NCBI GenBank assembly: GCA_934654835.1
Contig: CAKUGY010000011.1
Coordinates: 1 to 64,000 of the forward strand
Length of the DNA stretch: 64,000 nt
From: an uncultured Collinsella sp.
GTDB lineage: Bacteria; Actinomycetota; Coriobacteriia; Coriobacteriales; Coriobacteriaceae
Reading direction: 5' to 3'
The number at the start of each line of letters is the position of its first letter. The first letter of the stretch is position 1. Positions 33,733-40,744 of this stretch are shown one piece after another. Under the pieces are notes generated by a model. That model was not told the origin of the DNA, searched no databases, and saw only the letters and a program-made list of their open reading frames with translations. The position numbers and the translations under genes were made by a program.

Positions 33733-36563
33733 TGGCTGCCAAACTCATCGATCTTTCCTTTACGCTCAACGGCCGCAAGGTCAAGGTTCAGATTGCCCCC
33801 GACACCATGCTGTTTGCGCTGCTGCGCGAACAGGGTTGTGCGTCGGTGCGCTGCGCCTGCGAGACCACCAACTGCGGCCTGTGTACGGTGTGGCTCGACG
33901 GCGACCCGGTGCTCAGCTGCTCGGTTCCCGCCGCGCGCGTCGAGGGTCATACCATCACCACGCTCGAAGGGCTCAAGGCCGAATCCGAGTCGCTTGCCCG
34001 TGCTATGGCTGCCGAAGGCGCCGAGCAGTGCGGTTTTTGCGCCCCCGGCCTTATCATGAACGTGCTGGCGCTTGCCCGCGCCGCCAAAGAGGATCCAAGC
34101 CTCGTCGCCACGCGCGAGGAGCTCTCGCGCCAGCTCGCCGGTAACCTCTGCCGTTGCAGCGGCTATGAGAGTCAGCTGCGCGCCATCGTCCGCTTTCTCA
34201 ACGAGTCCGGCGTGCAGGTTGGCTTTGAGATGCCCGAGCTGCCGGTCAACGACACCAGCTCTGACGGCGTCTCCTACAAGCAGATTACCCATAAGCAGCC
34301 CAAGAAGGACTCGAAGGCCCTGCTCGAGGGCCGTCCCGTCTACACGGGCGACCTGGTGCCGGCCGGCGCCCTCATTGTCAAGCTCAAGCGCAGCCCCTAC
34401 GCCCGCGCCAAGATCCGCTCCATCGACACGTCGCGCGCCCTGAAGGTGCCCGGTGTCGTGGGCGTCTACACCTACGAGGACGTGCCCCAGCGCCGCTTTA
34501 CCATCGCCGGCCAGAGCTATCCGCAGCCCTCGCCCTACGACCGCCTAATCCTCGAGAACCTCGTGCGCTACCAAAACGAGGAGGTGGCGATCGTCGCCGC
34601 CGAGACCGAGGAGGCCGCCGACAAGGCCCTCAAGCTCATCAAGGTCGACTACGAGGTGCTCGAGCCGTTGCTCGACTTTACGCAGGCACTCGATAACGAT
34701 ATCGTGGTCCACCCCGAGGGCGATGTGACCTTTATGTTCCCGCAGGGCGGCGACGTCCAGCGCAACCTGGTGTGCAGCGGTACCAGCGATTTTGGCGACC
34801 TGGACGAGGCCTTCGCCCAGAGCGACATCGTCTTTGAGCGCACCTACACCAGCCAGGCCACGCAGACCGCGCCCATGGAGACCTTCCGCGCCTTCGCGAC
34901 GACCGACGCGTTCGGCCGCATCTCGGTGACCACCTCCACGCAGGTACCCTTCCACGTGCGTCGCATGATCGCGCAGTCGCTCGACATTCCGCAGTCTCAG
35001 GTGCAGGTCATCAAGCCGCGCATCGGCGGCGGCTTTGGCTCCAAGCAGTCGGGCTGCTGCGAGATCTTCGTGGCGTTCGTCACCCAGCAGACCGGCCGTC
35101 CGAGCTACTGCTGCTACACTCGCGAGGAGACCATCACCGCGGGTAACTCGCGCCACCAGATGCAGATGACCGTCAAGCTGGGCGCCATGAACGACGGCAC
35201 CATCACGGCCATCGACCTGCATACGCTGTCCAACGCCGGCGCCTATGGTGAGCATGCCACCACGACGATCGGCCTTTCGGGCCACAAGAGCCTGCCCATC
35301 TACAACCATGTGAAGGCGAGCCGCTTTAGCTGGGACGCCGTCTACACCAATACCAACCGCGGCGGCGCGTATCGTGGCTACGGTGCCACCCAGGGGCAGT
35401 TTGCCGTGGAGAGTGCCGTCAACGAGCTCGCCGACATGCTGCACATGGACCCCGCCGACCTGCGCCTTAAGAACATCGTGCGCGAGGGCGAGATCATGCC
35501 GCAGTATTACAACGAGAAGCTCAACGCCTGCGCGCTCGACCGCTGCCTGCTGCGCGCGATGGACATGATCGGTTGGCGCGGCAAGCCGCTGGCCGTCGAC
35601 CTGGGCGATCGCGTACGCGCCCTGGGCTGTGCGCTCACCATGCAGGGATCGGGCATTTCCAACGTGGATATCGCCGGCATCGACATGCGCCTGGAAGAGG
35701 ATGGTTTCATTTCCATCGGCACCGGCGCCACCGATAACGGCATGGGCGTTGACACGATCCTGGCGCAGATTGCTGCCGAGGAGTTGGGCGTGGAAAGCTC
35801 GCTGATCGTGGTGCGCGGCGTGGACACCGATGTGTCGCCGTTCGACGCCGGTTCGTACGCGAGTTCGGGCACGTACGTGACGGGCCTTGCTGCCAAGAAC
35901 GCCGCGACCGAGCTGCGCGAGAAGATCTGCGCCAAGGCCGCCCAGATGTGGGACGTGGACGCCGCCGACGTGGTCTTCGATGGCCAGTACGTGCGCCTGT
36001 CCGATGAGCGTGCCGCGCGTGAGCTCGGTCGTTACCTCTCCCTGCGCGACTTTGCCAACCTGTGCGTCAAGAACATCGCAGGCGGCGACGCGCTCACCTC
36101 GCACGCCTCTGCCTGCCTGCCCGTTTCGCCCCCGCCGTTTATGGCCGGCATTGCCGAGGTCGAGGTCGACAAGGCCACCGGCAAGGTGACCGTGGTGGAT
36201 TACGCTGCGGCTGTGGACTGCGGCACCGTGATCAACGAGGCGCTCGCGCGCGTCCAGGCCGAGGGCGGCATTGCCCAGGGTATCGGCCATGCGCTCTTCG
36301 AGATCGTCGAGCATGACGACCGCGGCTGCCTGCGCACCGGCAACTTTATGAGCTACAAGCTGCCCACGCGCCTGGATATCGGCAGCATTCGTGTGGCCTT
36401 TGAGCCGAGCTACGAGCCGACGGGCCCGTTTGGCGCCAAGTCGATCGGCGAGGTCGTCATCAACACGCCGCTCGCCGCCGTGGCCTCGGCTGTGGCACAC
36501 GCCACCGGCCATCAGGTCCGCTCGCTGCCGATCACGCCGGAAAAGGCGCTGCTAGGGGAGTAG
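33732..36563 (+). CDS. xdhD: Fused [2Fe-2S]/molybdopterin-binding hydroxylase (XdhD-like)
   Basis: 943 residues. Residues 1-160 are a two-cluster [2Fe-2S] domain (CACETTNCGLCTVW near 43; QCGFCAPG and NLCRCSGY near 100 and 140). From about 195 (YTGDLVPAGALIVKLKRSPYAR) the rest is the large Mo subunit with RIGGGFGSKQ, GGAYRGYGATQGQFAVE and the C-terminal GPFGAKSIGE, whose Glu is the base in xanthine-oxidase-type catalysis. The FeS+Mo fusion beside a FAD subunit is the YgfM-XdhD layout. That family has been proposed, from co-occurrence with SelD, YedF and EF2568-type genes, to carry labile selenium, and those genes are all here. The substrate, perhaps a purine or related heterocycle, is unknown. 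Confidence 0.88.
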   Translation: MAAKLIDLSFTLNGRKVKVQIAPDTMLFALLREQGCASVRCACETTNCGLCTVWLDGDPVLSCSVPAARVEGHTITTLEGLKAESESLARAMAAEGAEQCGFCAPGLIMNVLALARAAKEDPSLVATREELSRQLAGNLCRCSGYESQLRAIVRFLNESGVQVGFEMPELPVNDTSSDGVSYKQITHKQPKKDSKALLEGRPVYTGDLVPAGALIVKLKRSPYARAKIRSIDTSRALKVPGVVGVYTYEDVPQRRFTIAGQSYPQPSPYDRLILENLVRYQNEEVAIVAAETEEAADKALKLIKVDYEVLEPLLDFTQALDNDIVVHPEGDVTFMFPQGGDVQRNLVCSGTSDFGDLDEAFAQSDIVFERTYTSQATQTAPMETFRAFATTDAFGRISVTTSTQVPFHVRRMIAQSLDIPQSQVQVIKPRIGGGFGSKQSGCCEIFVAFVTQQTGRPSYCCYTREETITAGNSRHQMQMTVKLGAMNDGTITAIDLHTLSNAGAYGEHATTTIGLSGHKSLPIYNHVKASRFSWDAVYTNTNRGGAYRGYGATQGQFAVESAVNELADMLHMDPADLRLKNIVREGEIMPQYYNEKLNACALDRCLLRAMDMIGWRGKPLAVDLGDRVRALGCALTMQGSGISNVDIAGIDMRLEEDGFISIGTGATDNGMGVDTILAQIAAEELGVESSLIVVRGVDTDVSPFDAGSYASSGTYVTGLAAKNAATELREKICAKAAQMWDVDAADVVFDGQYVRLSDERAARELGRYLSLRDFANLCVKNIAGGDALTSHASACLPVSPPPFMAGIAEVEVDKATGKVTVVDYAAAVDCGTVINEALARVQAEGGIAQGIGHALFEIVEHDDRGCLRTGNFMSYKLPTRLDIGSIRVAFEPSYEPTGPFGAKSIGEVVINTPLAAVASAVAHATGHQVRSLPITPEKALLGE

Positions 36564-36586
36564 GCGAGCTCGCTCGCTTCCCGTCC

Positions 36587-36694
36587 GGAAACTGCATCCC
36601 ATTTTTCAGCCGAAATCTGGGATGCAGTTTCCTTTTGAAGCCCTTCGCGGAAAGCGCGACCCGGAATATCGGTTCAAAATGGGACGCGCTTTCC
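36587..36694. repeat. Two tandem related hairpins, palindrome family C
   Basis: Hairpin 1 has perfect 15-bp arms (36587-36601 with 36618-36632, GGAAACTGCATCCCA). Hairpin 2 has arms 36649-36662 and 36681-36694 (GGAAAGCGCGACCC, one A-A mismatch). Read in reverse complement, hairpin 2 has the same layout as hairpin 1, including a loop resembling CATTTT..CCGAAAT, so they are two inverted members of one family. They follow the xdhD stop. Confidence 0.8.
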
Positions 36695-36793
36695 CTTGCT
36701 CGTGCCATTCACTCGTGGTGAGGTCGTGAGCCTAAAAAGGTGTGCGTGCGCTTGCCGTTCGTATCTGCTATCATTCCTAGTCTGTGCGCTCAT

Positions 36794-36877
36794 GCGGGCG
36801 TGGCGGAATTGGTAGACGCGCCAGATTTAGGTTCTGGTGGGATTCCCGTGAAGGTTCGAGTCCTTTCGCCCGCACCA
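36794..36877 (+). tRNA. tRNA-Leu (TAG)
   Basis: 84-nt class II tRNA with encoded CCA. The acceptor arms are GCGGGCG and CGCCCGC; the anticodon loop TTTAGGT has TAG at 36828-36830; a long variable arm and GGTTCGAGTCC T arm are present. A -10-like TATCAT sits at 36769-36774. Confidence 0.96.
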
Positions 36878-36968
36878 ACGCATCTGCGTCGGCTTTCGCC
36901 GTCGCGACTCTTTGTTGCATAAAGGTACCAGCACCTCAGATAAGCTGGGCAGTATGAGGAGGAACGTG

Positions 36969-38267
36969 TTGAACATCACCGCTTCTGACGTCAAGGACGC
37001 CAAGCTCACCGCTACGGTCACCATCCCGGCCGCCGACGTCGACGCCGCGATCAAGAAGGCCTACAAGGACACCGCTAAGAAGTACCGCTTCCCGGGCTTC
37101 CGCGCCGGCAAGGCTCCCCGTCCGGTCATCGACTCCGCCCTTGGCGCCGAGGCTACCCTCGCTCAGGCCACCAACGACCTGATCGCCGCCAACGAGCCCG
37201 TCGTCCTCAACGAGCTGGACATCGTCCCCACCAAGAACGGTGACTACAAGGAGCTCGACCTCGCCAAGGATCACGAGGACTACACCTACACCGTCGAGTT
37301 CTCCCTGCGTCCCGCCGCTGAGCTCTCCTCCTTCGACGCCGTCGAGATCGAGATGCCTCCCGCGGAGGTCACCGAGTCCGAGATTAACAACCAGGTCGAG
37401 ATGCTCCTCAACTACCGTGCCACCTTCGAGGACGTCGAGGGTCGCGCCGTCGAGGCTGACGACTATGTGACCGTCGACCTCAAGGCCGTCGAGAACGCCG
37501 ACAACTTCGCCGCTGAGGGCCGCATGCTCATCGCCGGTAGCGACAGCAACCCCGCCGAGTTCAACGAGGCCCTGATCGGTGCCAACGTTGACGACGTCAA
37601 GACCGTCACCTGGACCGACGAGGTCGAGGAAGGCGAGGAGGCCGAGACCCACACCGTCGAGGTGACCGTCAAGGGCATCAAGGTCCGCAACACCCCCGAG
37701 CTCACCGATGAGCTCGTCAAGTCCGACTTTGGTTTCGACAGCATCGAGGCCATGCGCGACGCCATCAAGATCGAGATCGAGCAGGACAAGGCTTCCCGCC
37801 TCCCGGCCGAGAAGGAGAACCGTTGCGTCTCCGCTCTCGCCGAGCGTCTGCAGCTCGAGGAGATGGACGCCGACTACGAGCAGTCCGTCTTTGAGGAGCT
37901 TGGCCAGAACTTCCTGTCCAACCTCGCTGCCCGCGGCATGACGCTGGACACCTGGCTGCCCGCTTCCGGCCTGACCATGGAGCAGTTCATCGGCGACCTG
38001 CACAAGCAGGCCAACGACGTTGCCCGTGAGTCCCTGGCTCTGGACGCCCTCGCCCGTGAGCTCAAGATTGAGGTCACCGAGGACGACATCAACGCCGAGT
38101 TCGATAAGGCCGGCGTCAAGGACGTCGAGGCTTCCAAGGCCGAGTTCATCGCCGATGGCCGCATGCCTGCCGTCCGCGAGTCCATCCGTCGCTCCAAGGC
38201 CGTCGACCACCTGGTCGAGAACGCTAAGGTGACCGAGGTCGACGAGACCGCCAAGGACGCTGAGTAA
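36969..38267 (+). CDS. tig: Trigger factor
   Basis: 432-residue ribosome-associated chaperone and peptidyl-prolyl isomerase. It has the ribosome-binding N-domain with the signature GFRAGKAPRPVI (residues about 42-54, normally GFR.GKVP), an FKBP-like PPIase domain around residues 155-235 starting AVEADDYVTVDL, and a long helical C-domain. The start is judged to be TTG 36969, since AGGAGG (36957-36962) is 6 nt upstream and translation then begins MNITASDV as in other trigger factors. ATG 36954 overlaps the ribosome site. It is followed by clpP-clpX, the usual order tig-clpP-clpX. Confidence 0.95.
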   Translation: MNITASDVKDAKLTATVTIPAADVDAAIKKAYKDTAKKYRFPGFRAGKAPRPVIDSALGAEATLAQATNDLIAANEPVVLNELDIVPTKNGDYKELDLAKDHEDYTYTVEFSLRPAAELSSFDAVEIEMPPAEVTESEINNQVEMLLNYRATFEDVEGRAVEADDYVTVDLKAVENADNFAAEGRMLIAGSDSNPAEFNEALIGANVDDVKTVTWTDEVEEGEEAETHTVEVTVKGIKVRNTPELTDELVKSDFGFDSIEAMRDAIKIEIEQDKASRLPAEKENRCVSALAERLQLEEMDADYEQSVFEELGQNFLSNLAARGMTLDTWLPASGLTMEQFIGDLHKQANDVARESLALDALARELKIEVTEDDINAEFDKAGVKDVEASKAEFIADGRMPAVRESIRRSKAVDHLVENAKVTEVDETAKDAE

Positions 38268-38343
38268 TTCTCGCCACCTTGCCCGCGAGCGCATGTGTGC
38301 GCCCGTGATGGGGTAAAGTTATACACCGGTAATCCGGTTGCTT

Positions 38344-38389
38344 CGTACGGTGCCAGCCAATGCATAGCATGCGGGCACCGTACGTTTGT
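38344..38389 (+). terminator. Terminator-like hairpin between tig and clpP
   Basis: 11-bp stem CGTACGGTGCC/GGCACCGTACG (38344-38354 with 38374-38384), then TTTGT. It lies 77 nt after tig and 41 nt before clpP, so clpPX probably also has its own promoter, which I could not pin down. Confidence 0.65.
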
Positions 38390-38429
38390 CTAGAACCACT
38401 ATTGGTCCGTAAGAGAAATGGAGATGCGT

Positions 38430-39050
38430 ATGATCGCTAAGTTCGATTCCGCCCTCGTGCCATACGTTATCGAGCAGACGCCGCGCGGCGAGCGCAGCTA
38501 CGATATCTATTCGCGCCTGCTCAACGACCGCATCATCTTCTTGGGCGAGGAGATCAACTCCGTCAGCGCCAACCTGGTCGTTGCCCAGCTGCTGCATCTT
38601 GAGAGCCAGGATGCCGAGAAGGATATCTCGCTCTACATCAATTCGCCCGGCGGCGAGGTCTACTCCGGTCTGGCGATTCTGGACACCATGAACTTCATCA
38701 AGCCGCAGGTCTCCACTATCTGCGTCGGTATGGCCGCATCCATGGCCGCTGTGCTGCTCTCGGCCGGCGCCAAGGGCAAGCGCTTCTGCCTGCCGCACTC
38801 CAAGGTCATGATTCACCAGCCCAGCGGTGGTGCCCAGGGCCAGCAGACCGAGATCGAGATCGTGGCCGAGGAGATCAAGAAGACCCGTCGCGAGCTCAAC
38901 CAGATCCTGTCCGATGCCTCGGGCCAGCCGATCGAGAAGGTCCAGGCCGACACCGAGCGCGACAACTACCTGACCGCTGCCGAGGCCCTCGACTACGGCC
39001 TGATCGACCGTATCGTCACCTCGCGCGATCTTGCCGCGAAGGACGCCTAG
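38430..39050 (+). CDS. clpP: ATP-dependent Clp protease proteolytic subunit
   Basis: 206 residues, typical ClpP length. The catalytic triad is visible: Ser in GMAASMAAVLLS, His in LPHSKVMIHQPSGGAQGQ, and Asp in ERDNYLTAAEAL. The N-terminus begins LVPYVIEQTPRGERSYDIYSRLL, which includes the axial loop and the usual processing area. ATG 38430 is preferred (GGAG 6 nt upstream); ATG 38418 is in frame. It starts a clpP-clpX pair separated by one base. Confidence 0.97.
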   Translation: MIAKFDSALVPYVIEQTPRGERSYDIYSRLLNDRIIFLGEEINSVSANLVVAQLLHLESQDAEKDISLYINSPGGEVYSGLAILDTMNFIKPQVSTICVGMAASMAAVLLSAGAKGKRFCLPHSKVMIHQPSGGAQGQQTEIEIVAEEIKKTRRELNQILSDASGQPIEKVQADTERDNYLTAAEALDYGLIDRIVTSRDLAAKDA

Positions 39051-39051
39051 G

Positions 39052-40458
39052 ATGGCAGGTAACATGCAGGACAACTTTGACGAGAACGGCAACCCCATCC
39101 GCTGCTCCTTCTGCGGAAAAGAGCAGGGCCAGGTCCGTCGCCTCGTGAAGGGCCCGACCAACATCTTTATCTGCGACGAGTGCGTTGCCGCTTGCTCCGA
39201 GATCCTTGAGGAGTCGCTGGCTTCGGACTTTATGGACGCTGCCCGCAACGGAAATCTTCCGGGTTTCCTCAACGACCATGGCCAGGCTGCGTCTCAGCCC
39301 GCCGTTGATCCCGAGGCCGAGGGCTTTGAGCTCGAGGACGACCGTCAGGTCATTACGCACGTGCCGACGCCGCACGAGATTTATGACGAGCTTTCTGCCT
39401 ATGTCATGGGCCAGGAAGACGCCAAGCGCGCTATGTCGGTGGCCGTGTACAACCACTACCGCCGCGTGATCGAGGGCGGCGCCGCGGTGTCTGCCTTTGG
39501 CGACGGCATGGGCTCGCAGTTTGACGACGATATGGACGAGGTGGAGCTCGCCAAGTCCAACATCCTGTTGCTCGGTCCCACCGGCACCGGCAAGACGCTG
39601 CTGGCCCAGACGCTCGCGCGCATCCTCGAGGTGCCGTTTGCCATCGCCGACGCCACTGCGCTCACCGAGGCCGGCTACGTGGGCGAGGACGTGGAGAACA
39701 TCCTGCTCAAGCTCATCAACGCCGCCGATGGCGACATTGAGCGCGCGCAGGTTGGCATCATCTATGTGGACGAGATCGACAAGATCGCCCGCAAGGCCGA
39801 GAACCTCTCCATCACCCGTGATGTTTCGGGCGAGGGCGTTCAGCAGGCACTGCTTAAGATTCTTGAGGGCACGGTGGCAAGCGTTCCGCCCACCGGCGGC
39901 CGCAAGCATCCCCAGCAGGAGCTGCTGCAGATCGACACTACCAACATTCTGTTCATCTGCGGTGGTGCCTTTGTGGGCCTGGACAAGATCATCGCCGACC
40001 GCGTGGGCAACAAGGGCGTGGGCTTTAACTCCGAGATCGCCGGCCCCACCTCGGTCGACGAGAACGACCTGCTGCGTCAGGTGCTCCCGCAGGACCTCAA
40101 CGCCTTTGGCATGATCCCCGAGTTCGTGGGCCGTACGCCCGTTGTCACCCAGACGCAGGCGCTCGACGAGGACGATCTGGTGTCGATCCTGACCGAGCCC
40201 AAGAACGCCGTGGTCCGTCAGTACCGCAAGATGTTCCAGCTCGAAGATGTTGAGCTTGAGTTTGACGACGCGGCCCTGCACGAGATCGCCCGTATGGCGC
40301 TCGCCCGCAAGACCGGCGCCCGCGGCCTTCGCTCCATCTGCGAGGACGTGCTGCAGCAGACGATGTTCGACCTTCCCAGCGAGGAAGGCGTCGCCAAGGT
40401 CATCGTGACCGAAGCGGCAGTCAAGGGCGAAGAGCAACCCCATCGCATCTACGGCTAA
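39052..40458 (+). CDS. clpX: Clp protease ATP-binding subunit ClpX
   Basis: 468-residue AAA+ unfoldase. Zinc-binding domain CSFCGKEQ...CDECV (residues about 18-43), then a longer acidic linker than in E. coli (about 40 extra residues). Walker A GPTGTGKT is near 176 and Walker B VDEID near 239; the pore loop GYVGED follows the usual spacing, and VGF in NKGVGFNSE is the ClpP-docking loop (IGF in E. coli). GYVGEDVENILLK and SGEGVQQALLKILEGT are family-specific. It starts 1 nt after clpP and ends before a terminator. Confidence 0.97.
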   Translation: MAGNMQDNFDENGNPIRCSFCGKEQGQVRRLVKGPTNIFICDECVAACSEILEESLASDFMDAARNGNLPGFLNDHGQAASQPAVDPEAEGFELEDDRQVITHVPTPHEIYDELSAYVMGQEDAKRAMSVAVYNHYRRVIEGGAAVSAFGDGMGSQFDDDMDEVELAKSNILLLGPTGTGKTLLAQTLARILEVPFAIADATALTEAGYVGEDVENILLKLINAADGDIERAQVGIIYVDEIDKIARKAENLSITRDVSGEGVQQALLKILEGTVASVPPTGGRKHPQQELLQIDTTNILFICGGAFVGLDKIIADRVGNKGVGFNSEIAGPTSVDENDLLRQVLPQDLNAFGMIPEFVGRTPVVTQTQALDEDDLVSILTEPKNAVVRQYRKMFQLEDVELEFDDAALHEIARMALARKTGARGLRSICEDVLQQTMFDLPSEEGVAKVIVTEAAVKGEEQPHRIYG

Positions 40459-40480
40459 ACCAGCCATAAACGTGTTTGCA

Positions 40481-40517
40481 AATAGCCTCCGGCCACCCGC
40501 GGTCGGAGGCTATTTTA
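40481..40517 (+). terminator. Terminator of clpPX
   Basis: Perfect 11-bp stem AATAGCCTCCG/CGGAGGCTATT (40481-40491 with 40504-40514), 12-nt loop, followed by TTAT. Confidence 0.9.
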
Positions 40518-40609
40518 TAGATACGCAATAACCCCAACTACCTGTGTTATTCTGTGTGTTTGTTTAAGCCTCAGCGAAGTCAATTCAGACTGAAGTAATC
40601 GATACCTAA

Positions 40610-40724
40610 GGGGAGGAATGTAGGCCCGATTTTCGTAGATTCCGCACGAGCCGAAGACCACTTAATGTGGTCTTCGTGCGAGCCAGGACCTGACCGAGCG
40701 AAAATCGGGCCTACATTCCTCCCC
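40610..40724. repeat. Large nested palindrome before valS, family B copy 1
   Basis: The outer arms are perfectly complementary over 26 bp (40610-40635 with 40699-40724). Inside is a second hairpin: GAAGACCAC (40653-40661) with GTGGTCTTC (40667-40675), closed by CGCAC/GTGCG (40643-40647 with 40676-40680). It ends 20 nt before the valS start. The remaining leader from 40518 shows no T-box motif. Confidence 0.88.
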
Positions 40725-40744
40725 GGTGGGCAAGGGAGAGATAT

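Noticed and set aside
40518..40744. T-box riboswitch ahead of valS.
   Set aside because: No T-box sequence or antiterminator with a UGG-type bulge, and no T-tract terminator; the leader is a nested palindrome of a repeat family.
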